Positions 1-6,689 of a stretch of 63,967 nt of DNA are shown piece after piece (the first letter of the stretch is position 1; the number at the start of each line of letters is the position of its first letter). The DNA comes from Bordetella petrii (GTDB lineage: Bacteria > Pseudomonadota > Gammaproteobacteria > Burkholderiales > Burkholderiaceae_B). The DNA is taken from assembly GCA_017745595.1 (NCBI GenBank), contig WMBV01000031.1, positions 1-63,967 of the forward strand, in the 5' to 3' direction. Both the position numbers and the translations under genes were made by a program. The notes beneath the pieces are model-generated. The model saw only the letters and a program-made list of their open reading frames with translations, ran no database searches and was not told the DNA's origin.

Positions 1-40
1 CACAGGCCGTAGCGGTAAAAGGTCTAAGGATTCTATCGTC

Positions 41-78
41 ATGCTTGCGTCCGCAAAGTTCGTGGCGGACGCAAGCAT
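41..78. repeat. 14-bp perfect inverted repeat with 10-nt loop
   Basis: The arms are ATGCTTGCGTCCGC (41-54) and its exact complement at 65-78. No T-run follows directly, so it is not a clear intrinsic terminator. It lies just outside the left tRNA-derived repeat. Nothing else is recognisable in the first 126 bases. Confidence 0.7.
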
Positions 79-126
79 CAAGCATTTTGCGCTAACTCGA
101 TAGGGCGTGGGTTATTGAGCGCTTAC

Positions 127-169
127 GCCGGAATCGAACCGGCACGCCTTGCGGCGGGGGGATTTTGAG
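127..169. repeat. Left ICE boundary: tRNA-Leu-derived direct repeat (att)
   Basis: A 34-bp stretch (127-160) is identical to 53176-53209. One extra G follows, then a shared ATTTTGAG (162-169 and 53210-53217). On the minus strand it reads as a tRNA-Leu from the anticodon loop (CTCAAAA) through the T-arm. The acceptor end and CCA are missing from this copy but present in the right copy. That pattern fits an att site left by integration into a tRNA 3' end. Confidence 0.8.
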
Positions 170-274
170 TTGGCGTTTCAGGCTACTTTCCCAGGGAAGT
201 GGGGCAATGCCGAGTGCATCTTAAACTACATAATAGTACTTATAAATCAATCGTTTATATTATTTTAGCGAAGT

Positions 275-353
275 CCGTCAGAACTGACGGCTGTACCGCT
301 ACTGTACCGAAAAGCGAGACATCGGTACAGTTCGGTACAGTGACGGAACTCAC
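275..353. promoter_or_regulatory. Cluster of CTGTACC/GGTACAG sites, candidate integrase arm sites
   Basis: CCGTCAG and CTGACGG form a hairpin at 275-290. CTGTACCG occurs at 291-298 and CTGTACCGA at 302-310. The reverse complement TCGGTACAG occurs at 322-330 and 332-340. The same motif occurs twice beside the integrase at 53062-53079, so both ends of the element carry it. That is the layout expected for arm-type integrase or excisionase binding sites. Function is inferred. Confidence 0.55.
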
Positions 354-485
354 TTTGGCGACTCGTTTGGCTAATGCATGCGAGCGTCGAAAACGGGAGT
401 GTGCGGTGATTGTCATCACTTATCGATGCAGTTTTTGCAGAGATTGGGTGCGTGTGCTGCTGTAAACAATGTGAGGCATAAGGGC

Positions 486-698
486 TTAGGCACCGTCAAT
501 CAACTCGGCCACGTCGCTAGCTCGAAAGTAAACCCGTCTTCCCACTTTTCGCTTCGCGGAGTTCCACTGTCGGGCGAATTCGGATTGTCCGCAGAGAGCA
601 AGCCGCAGGCCGTCGGGACTGCGCTTTAGCAATTCAGATAATTCGACTAATGACAATAATGGTCCGTACCGCTTGATCAATTGTTCTTCGGTGGTCAC
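486..698 (-). CDS. Small winged-helix/excisionase-like DNA-binding protein
   Basis: A 70-residue protein with a helix-turn-helix-like core and an ending of the type KVGRRVYFRASDVAELID, as in MerR/AlpA-like excisionases that insert a wing into DNA. It is a clear paralogue of the 76-residue protein at 54728-54958; most residues match along their length. I chose the GTG at 698 because TGGAG lies 7-8 nt upstream and the paralogue begins at the equivalent residue. An ATG at 731 is possible. In the circular form of the ICE this gene would sit next to att and the integrase, so a recombination-directionality role is plausible but inferred. Confidence 0.65.
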   Translation of the reverse strand: MTTEEQLIKRYGPLLSLVELSELLKRSPDGLRLALCGQSEFARQWNSAKRKVGRRVYFRASDVAELIDGA

Positions 699-838
699 TG
701 AACGACTCCAGGTTATGCCTCCCTGTTGCATGCTCGCCGGGAGTGATGGGTGGTGAGCAGCACTTCAGACGCTACTCTATCTGTATGCAAGGTGTGCTCA
801 TTGATGAGCTTTCGTTGTCATGCGTGTCAACGGGGTGC

Positions 839-1090
839 TCAGCAAGCAGCTGCTTTGTTTCGCTCAATGAGGGCATGCAAACTGGCCGCGGTAATACCAC
901 TGGATCGTTTGCCAATCTTGATCAAATCCAACTGCCCTTCATTGACGAGTCGGTAGATCGTGGATCGAGATACGCCGAGTTTGGCTTCGGCAGTGTGTAT
1001 GCGATAAAGCAGTGCGTCGTCAGACGGGCGAGGGGCCTCGCTGCTGCCAAATGACACTTCAAAAGGTGATCGTTGAGATTGTCTCTCCAT
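839..1090 (-). CDS. AlpA-family helix-turn-helix regulator
   Basis: An 83-residue protein. Residues about 28-75 form an AlpA/MerR-type helix-turn-helix with GVSRSTIYRLVNEG as the recognition-helix region and the conserved IKIGKRSSGI wing. AlpA proteins typically regulate integrase or excisionase genes of integrated elements. The ATG at 1090 was chosen over the longer frame to 1189 because AAAGGAGAG lies 6 nt upstream. It sits in the left-end control region with the other small DNA-binding gene. Target unknown. Confidence 0.8.
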   Translation of the reverse strand: MERQSQRSPFEVSFGSSEAPRPSDDALLYRIHTAEAKLGVSRSTIYRLVNEGQLDLIKIGKRSSGITAASLHALIERNKAAAC

Positions 1091-1678
1091 GTTCTCTCCT
1101 TTAAACCTTGGAAAGCACCCTAGGACGATCTCTAGGATGCTTTCCAAAGCGGGCGCAGCCAGCGCCCTGGTAGTTGGTTCGCCAAACAACCGCGATGGGA
1201 ACCAATTGCTTTGATCATTTTCGGTAGAGCCCGTCGTTGTTTATCCACAAGCGTGGTTCGTCGGGATGCTGAAAACTGTGGCCTTTGCCGCTGTCATCGA
1301 CGGATTACGCGCCATCCATCGAGGGTGGTCTGCCTTTGGCAGCACCGGCGTCCAGTAACAAGGATCGTCGTTGGTGCTCTCAGTTCATGCCAGTCACGAC
1401 CGGCCCAAGAGCACAACGATTTTTCACCTGATTTGCTCCTACCCAGGTGCATGTCACCCCGCATAAGCATGCTGGTAACTCGGGTAGCCGCGCACTCACA
1501 CCGCCCGCAATAGGGCAGGGCGCGGTGTTTATCGGTGTTGTGTTGTTAAAGAGCAGGGTTGCTGTAATCATTACGTACTTATTTTTTGACGTCAATAAGT
1601 AAATACTGAATCTGGGCCGAATAAAAGGTAAAAATTTTTGAACGAAGAAATCCTATAAGCCGGCTTAACCCAATAAGA
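1091..1678. other. Intergenic region without a convincing gene
   Basis: No ORF here resembles a known protein. The left part is G+C-rich. The right part (1540-1680) is A+T-rich and holds an inverted repeat, TACTTATT (1576-1583) with AATAAGTA (1594-1601). A DnaA-box-like TTATCCACA lies near 1239. It could be a control region or the remains of lost genes. Confidence 0.5.
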
Positions 1679-1711
1679 AACGCCCTGATTCGTTACGAAA
1701 TTCAGGGCGTT
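1679..1711 (-). terminator. Intrinsic terminator of the XRE regulator gene
   Basis: AACGCCCTGA (1679-1688) pairs with TCAGGGCGTT (1702-1711), with an inner TTCG-TTA-CGAA stem. On the minus strand the hairpin is followed by a T-rich tract (TTTCTTATT). It lies about 50 bp beyond the stop at 1759. Confidence 0.75.
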
Positions 1712-1758
1712 GGGAAGGGGAATGTTGTTTTTTGCGATGAGGAGCGTAGTTCGCAGGC

Positions 1759-2133
1759 TTATGTTTGATCTTTGTCGTGCCTGGCTTGTTGGTTGATTTT
1801 CATCTTGATGTAGTCGCCGATGTCTTCTAGGACGGGAGCCGGTAACTGTTCAACAACATACTGGGGCGTCTCTGGCCACGGCCAAGGCATTTCGAACATG
1901 TCTCCTTCCCCTGTGACTAGCCACTCGGCGCGAACTTTGAGGGCGGCTGCGATCCAAACAAGGTGGCGAGACGACTCAATGCGCCCGCTTTCGATATGGG
2001 CAATAGCGCCTTGACTCACAGGAGGGGTAAGAAGGCGGGCCAAGGCGTCTTGGGACAGGCCTCGCTTCTTGCGTGCGATGATCAAGCGCTCGCCGATGCT
2101 GCCTCTTGAGCTTGGTTGCATTTTTGCTGTCAT
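1759..2133 (-). CDS. XRE-family transcriptional regulator
   Basis: A 124-residue Cro/CI-type repressor. The helix-turn-helix spans roughly residues 14-70 (GERLIIARKKRGLSQDALARLL, a VSQGAIAHIESGR recognition helix, then ALKVRAEWLVTGEG), as in phage repressors. A short charged tail follows. The start is uncertain: ATG 2133 is taken, with alternatives at 2121 (ATG) and 2196 (TTG), none with a strong ribosome site. It lies downstream of mcrC on the same strand. Its own upstream region is A+T-rich and holds an 11-bp inverted repeat, suggesting autoregulation. Whether it also controls mcrBC cannot be told. Confidence 0.8.
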   Translation of the reverse strand: MTAKMQPSSRGSIGERLIIARKKRGLSQDALARLLTPPVSQGAIAHIESGRIESSRHLVWIAAALKVRAEWLVTGEGDMFEMPWPWPETPQYVVEQLPAPVLEDIGDYIKMKINQQARHDKDQT

Positions 2134-2167
2134 TGTTTTCGTGCGCGATACTCGGAGTGTAAGTCTA

Positions 2168-2228
2168 TATTTATTTAAAAGGCATTGCTTGTCCAATTTT
2201 TAAGATGGCCAATTTTATTAAATAAATA
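2168..2228. promoter_or_regulatory. Inverted repeat, candidate XRE operator pair
   Basis: TATTTATTTAA (2168-2178) and its exact reverse complement TTAAATAAATA (2218-2228) are separated by 39 bp of A+T-rich DNA upstream of the XRE gene. Two opposed half-sites around a promoter fit repressor binding. This is inferred. Confidence 0.45.
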
Positions 2229-2333
2229 CTTTATTTTGGACCGTCGTGACACTTAATGAGACGGTGTGGGAGATAAGAATTGTCAAGAGCGAGGGTTTTC
2301 GCCAATCGGTCTGGGTAGACGCCCCGCGGGATG

Positions 2334-3887
2334 TTAGGACGGTGTTGAATGACCGTTTAACCAAGACTGGATGAGACTCTGTATCCGCGTCAGCCCGACC
2401 GCTCCTGGTCGAATGTTGCTCACTGCGCCTACGTGTTGAGTTTGGATGAATGCGTCATCCTCAAGCTGGGCAACGCATGTCTGCCCGGGCAATAGCAGTA
2501 TGCACCATTCAGGGGGAGTCATGCCGACGCGCAGCGCGTCATGGTAAATATGGGCTGACTCCATCGCGTCCAAGATATTTGACTTTCCGCTGCGCCATTT
2601 CGCGTCGAGTACGACGGCGCTGGTCTTTGAGGATCGACGTTGAGCGATGACAATATCGGGTCGACGCTCTCGCGATAGGCTCCAGCCCCGACAATTGGTG
2701 TTCGATTTCAATGACGGAAATGTCGCTTGAAATAGGACCTCGATCACATGATCGTGATCGAGTGTAAATTGGACGGCACGTTCGGCGAGGGCGGTCTTGG
2801 CCGAGCAGGGCGTTGGGGTGAGCCCGGTGATGTCGGCTATGCAGGTAACGGCGCATAGGAAACACCACAATTCGTAAATGCCCCATGACGGCGGGATATG
2901 GAGCTGATCTTCGGCTGCATTGCCATCAATCTGTGTGGCCAGTGCGCGGCAGCCTAGCCGGTAGGCTTTGTTGTAGTGCGGCTGTGCGGACACTTGTGTC
3001 AGCCCGGCTGCGGACGTGCCGCTGGTGGAAACGTCGCGAAAGAATGATCCAAATAGCAGTCGCCGAGTTCGCGTGATTAGTATGCTGAGTTCGTCTAATC
3101 GGCGTTTGGCGCGTAAAATTTGTTCATCTTGGGGGCTTTGTAATTGATAGTTCCGTATCACGTGGTCGAGCGATACGGTTGCCGCCATAAAACGTCGTAG
3201 CAATGCGAGCAAGGTCCGGTTCGCAGGCGTGTCAAAGGTCGGGGCAGAGGTTAAGCCGTTGACTTGGATAGCGTCGATGGATTCGGGCGGCGTGAGGTTG
3301 CCGTGAACGATGGAGACGAGTCTGCGTTCCTGTAGCGCTCGGTGATGCAATCGCCGCACACGCGATAGTGGCAAAACCTGCATGTCAGCAGCCAGGAAAC
3401 GATGAGGCGACCGAGCAATGTGTTCGACGGCAGTCAGGAACGACGAACCGTATTGTCGAATTCGTGCCAAAAGTACGTTGAGTTCGTATCGACCGGTGCG
3501 GCCTTGGTGCCCGAAAGCCATGGTGGCGGACGATAGGCCGCTCAGTAAAGATCGATCGAATGCCTCGATCTCTGCGACCATGGCTGCAAACTCATCTAGA
3601 CCGCTTTTGGCGCGGCTGGGGCTGATGTCTAGGAAGTAACGTAAGCGCGGGTGATGGCTCCGCATGATGTCGACAACAACACGCCCGGCGTAGAAGTATG
3701 GGCGCCAACGAAAGGTCGTGGCGTTTTCCCGTTCTAGTGGGACGTCATCGATGTAGGCGTCTGAGCTAGGGTGGCAGACATCGATGAGATAGTCGGTGTC
3801 CTCGTGTAGGCCGCCTAGTACGCCTTCCGGCTGCACGCTTTGCCAGGGGATGTCCTCGGCGAGATGGCAAGGTCGAATTCGCAGCAT
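2334..3887 (-). CDS. mcrC: McrC-like nuclease subunit (McrBC type IV restriction)
   Basis: A 517-residue protein of the McrC/DUF2357 group. McrC supplies the PD-(D/E)XK nuclease that cuts modified DNA when driven by the McrB GTPase. Visible active-site elements are GIYELW (E339), RRPDIVI (D411) and VVLDAKW (D428, K430). It is longer than E. coli McrC because of an N-terminal extension of about 300 residues, as in DUF2357 proteins. It starts 17 bp after mcrB ends and is clearly co-transcribed with it. The substrate is presumed to be modified foreign DNA; specificity is unknown. Confidence 0.85.
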   Translation of the reverse strand: MLRIRPCHLAEDIPWQSVQPEGVLGGLHEDTDYLIDVCHPSSDAYIDDVPLERENATTFRWRPYFYAGRVVVDIMRSHHPRLRYFLDISPSRAKSGLDEFAAMVAEIEAFDRSLLSGLSSATMAFGHQGRTGRYELNVLLARIRQYGSSFLTAVEHIARSPHRFLAADMQVLPLSRVRRLHHRALQERRLVSIVHGNLTPPESIDAIQVNGLTSAPTFDTPANRTLLALLRRFMAATVSLDHVIRNYQLQSPQDEQILRAKRRLDELSILITRTRRLLFGSFFRDVSTSGTSAAGLTQVSAQPHYNKAYRLGCRALATQIDGNAAEDQLHIPPSWGIYELWCFLCAVTCIADITGLTPTPCSAKTALAERAVQFTLDHDHVIEVLFQATFPSLKSNTNCRGWSLSRERRPDIVIAQRRSSKTSAVVLDAKWRSGKSNILDAMESAHIYHDALRVGMTPPEWCILLLPGQTCVAQLEDDAFIQTQHVGAVSNIRPGAVGLTRIQSLIQSWLNGHSTPS

Positions 3888-3904
3888 ATGGGCATGTCGA
3901 TCGT

Positions 3905-6160
3905 TTAGCGCCAGAATCGTGCCGAGCCTGTGAGGGCTAAGTCTTCTTTTAGGCTGATGACTTTTTTGAGACAGCGATCTAGATTGTTTTCAGAGAGTAC
4001 CCGGATCGTATTTTCCAACGCGTGTTGGAATGTGGCGGAGGTATCGCCTCGTAGTTTGGGCAAGACCTTGGCATAGACAACGTTGTCTAATGCGTTGTCG
4101 TCTTGTGGCGCGAAGCTGCCGTGGAACTCCAGGTAACTGATAATGTCGTTGATCGTGCGCCACCCGAAATGAAGTCGAACAGGGGAGAGGGCGTTAACTA
4201 ATTCGATCAGGACACGTTGGGTTTTTTCTTTGAGGGCTGGCGCGAGTGTGGTGGATGCCCACCCTGGGAACGCTTGCACCTCGATATTCCAAAATTCAAG
4301 CGTATACGCACGGTCCAAGACTTTGTCCGAGAGCCCATGTGTCGTCTCGTCCATATTCAGAGTGCCGATGATGGCAAGGTTTGAGGGGTAGCGTACTCGC
4401 CTCGGCACCAAGGTGCTGTCTTCGCTCAATTGGTGAAGATCGATCCAACCGTGGGTTTCCATAGCGGAAAGTATGGGCGCCAAGTATTGCTCTGGATGAG
4501 ATAGATTCATCTCGTCGAGGATGGCGGTATACGGATGCCCAGGGTCAGATGCTGCTCGCAGCAACAGCTCCAGAAAAGGAGCGCTACGATAAGATGAGTC
4601 TTGGATCGGATTGACGTATCCGAGTAGGGGGCTGGGGTCGTACCAACCAGGTTGTACGGGAATGATGCGCACGTGATCGTGAGGTGCTTGCGATGGCTCG
4701 CACAGTGCCGAGGCATAGTGTTGGGCGAGTTGCGTTTTGCCTGAGCCCGATATTCCGGTCAAAATTGCGAAATGACGTATCGGGTGAAACCAGATACCGG
4801 CGTGTAGTTGAGCGACCAGTGATTCTTCAAAGGTGAGTTTGCCTTCGACGTGATCGCTGATACGGCTCCAGAGGATTGGGAATGCCGGAATGTGTAATTC
4901 GTCGATCGTATCCACGCTAACAGTTTCGACCGTTTCTACCGGCTTGGGTAGGCCCTGTGGCGCCCAGCTTATCAGTTCTTCCCAACGTCCGCCGCGCTCG
5001 GTAAGGGCGAGTAGTTTTTTGTCTGTGACTTCTATCGTGTTGAGACTGATCAGCCAACTTAGTAACGCTGACGGCGCAAAGTCCGTGGTCCAGCCCGGAT
5101 TGACCTGCTGCAACAGGGTGATCAGATTCGATTTGGATTGTGAAGAGTGCGCTAAGGCCTTGATGATATGGTCTACGCCTAGCACCTTGGTAAGGAGGTG
5201 GTCGGCAAGCTCGTCAGGGTCTTGGGAGTCCAGTAGGTTGGCCCCTCGCGCACTTAATATATAGGTGTCTCCGGTTCGTTTGCACAGATCAAATTCGCGT
5301 GAAACGACGTTGATACAAGTCATGAGGCTGGAAGGCGCCAGCTCCGGATTGCTTTGTCTAATGATGTCGGCAAACTCTTCCTTGGACACGCCCTCGTTGA
5401 GCTCCGGCAGGTAGCTGAGCAAGGTCTGAAAGCCTCCTTTTAGAGCAGTCAGCCCCTTGCGCCGCAAGGTTGCAGGAAGAGGGGATAACACCGTTACGCC
5501 TTCATCGGAAATCTCCGTTGTGTCGCCGGCGTCATTAGAGGCCATGTGTTTGTATAGCAGCCACGGGATGCAAATGCGTTGGGCGAGATCAATAGGAGGA
5601 TCAGAGGGTACGGTGTCGAGAATGGCATCAATCCGCGCGCGAATGGCCTTATGTTTTCGGACAGGGTGGTCATGCTTGCTTCCACCCATTTCGATATACA
5701 GTTCGCGGAGCTTGCCACGGTCGCTGATGGTGGTGAAGTGCTCGGGGTATATAGAGCACAGCACCCGGTTGATTTTTAGGGTAGGGGTCCGCCCACACAA
5801 AGCCTTGAGCCGGTCGCAAAGGTCGTTGTACAGGGTAGTCAGCTGCAGTTCGGCTGCTGAGTCATTCGGAGGTAGAGGGTTACTAACCTCTGTGGTAAAC
5901 CAAGCCCGGAAATCGGCGTTTTCCAGCGCTGGCGCCATTTTCACTGAGCCCATGCCCGTGGCTGACACGGGATTGTCGTCCCAGAGCTGTTTTAGGAAGT
6001 CGATATCTTGCAACTTGCTGGGAATGGCAGCTTTGACGGTGGCCAGGAACGATGCCAATCGGGCATGCCAGTTTTTAGCGCCTTTTTTGTTGATTTCCGA
6101 TGTGAGAGCGACGTCGAGGAGAGCTTGTAGCGCGGTATCGTTCTCTAACTTTCCGTTCAC
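3905..6160 (-). CDS. mcrB: McrB-like AAA+ GTPase (McrBC type IV restriction)
   Basis: A 751-residue protein. The C-terminal AAA+ motor has Walker A GISGSGKT (469-476), Walker B AILDEMN (546-552) and the McrB-family signature GTLNMDE...LSDKVLDRA (599-618). The N-terminal 400 residues are the variable sensing region that would recognise the modified base; I do not recognise their fold. McrB assembles into rings that hydrolyse GTP, translocate DNA and activate McrC. It is the first gene of a two-gene operon, with the nuclease 17 bp downstream. It lies beside BREX, in the same direction. Confidence 0.88.
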   Translation of the reverse strand: MNGKLENDTALQALLDVALTSEINKKGAKNWHARLASFLATVKAAIPSKLQDIDFLKQLWDDNPVSATGMGSVKMAPALENADFRAWFTTEVSNPLPPNDSAAELQLTTLYNDLCDRLKALCGRTPTLKINRVLCSIYPEHFTTISDRGKLRELYIEMGGSKHDHPVRKHKAIRARIDAILDTVPSDPPIDLAQRICIPWLLYKHMASNDAGDTTEISDEGVTVLSPLPATLRRKGLTALKGGFQTLLSYLPELNEGVSKEEFADIIRQSNPELAPSSLMTCINVVSREFDLCKRTGDTYILSARGANLLDSQDPDELADHLLTKVLGVDHIIKALAHSSQSKSNLITLLQQVNPGWTTDFAPSALLSWLISLNTIEVTDKKLLALTERGGRWEELISWAPQGLPKPVETVETVSVDTIDELHIPAFPILWSRISDHVEGKLTFEESLVAQLHAGIWFHPIRHFAILTGISGSGKTQLAQHYASALCEPSQAPHDHVRIIPVQPGWYDPSPLLGYVNPIQDSSYRSAPFLELLLRAASDPGHPYTAILDEMNLSHPEQYLAPILSAMETHGWIDLHQLSEDSTLVPRRVRYPSNLAIIGTLNMDETTHGLSDKVLDRAYTLEFWNIEVQAFPGWASTTLAPALKEKTQRVLIELVNALSPVRLHFGWRTINDIISYLEFHGSFAPQDDNALDNVVYAKVLPKLRGDTSATFQHALENTIRVLSENNLDRCLKKVISLKEDLALTGSARFWR

Positions 6161-6233
6161 GATGGATCCTTGGCGGTTTTACGGGACGATTGAGGATATC
6201 AAATAGTTACATTTAGCTCAATTGTGGTGGTGC

Positions 6234-6511
6234 ATGAAGGCCCTGAAGAAACTGGATATGGAAAAAGTGGCAAAGGCCATCGAGGCCGACGCTGGTCAGG
6301 CACTTCCCGGTCTGCGCGATTCCTTGGCCGAGGCTAAGGCTGGAAAGTTTGCTGAGGTGCACACGCCGTAACGAAAGAAGCAGTCAAACTGCGCCTTGAT
6401 GCCGATGTACTAGAAGCGCTCCGCGCTAGTGGGGGCCGTTGGCAGACTCACACGAAAGATATGTTGCGTGCACCTTTGGCATTGGTTGGAAAGATCAGTT
6501 CTGCTTGTTGA
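6234..6511 (+). pseudogene. Broken antitoxin gene remnant (HigA/YiaG-like start, BrnA-like end)
   Basis: The ATG at 6234 opens a frame of 45 codons (MKALKKLDMEKVAKAIEADA, ending VHTP) that stops with TAA at 6369-6371. This half looks like the N-terminus of XRE/YiaG-type antitoxins. Immediately afterwards, in another frame (6371-6511), comes TKEAVKLRLDADVLEALRAS followed by GGRWQTH, a typical BrnA-type ribbon-helix-helix end. The gene is thus broken by a frameshift or deletion, or is a scar joining two antitoxins. No toxin gene is nearby. It lies between mcrB and brxL on the opposite strand. Confidence 0.6.
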
Positions 6512-6538
6512 CCTGGCTCGTGGATGCCGCACTTTCTT

Positions 6539-6581
6539 ATCCAATAATTCACCGTTAAGCCCTGAATGTTAATTATTGGAT
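6539..6581. repeat. 11-bp perfect inverted repeat
   Basis: ATCCAATAATT (6539-6549) and AATTATTGGAT (6571-6581), with a 21-nt loop. It sits in the 178-bp gap between the antitoxin remnant and brxL. It could be a terminus of a lost small element or a binding site; no T-run follows. Confidence 0.5.
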
Positions 6582-6689
6582 TCACTTCCCAATGTTGAAA
6601 ACCATCCAGGAGTTCATGCCACGTTTCCCCATGCCCTCATTAGCCCACGCAGCTCAACTCCTGGCGACGTCAAAATTCTAGCGCATGAA

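Noticed and set aside
1211-1595. Possible small genes in the left-end gap
   Set aside because: Composition is not protein-like, and no start with a ribosome site was found.
3418-3639. Numerous small plus-strand ORFs opposite mcrC, mcrB, BREX and the T4SS genes
   Set aside because: They are antisense to well-supported genes, have no ribosome sites and no recognisable protein features.
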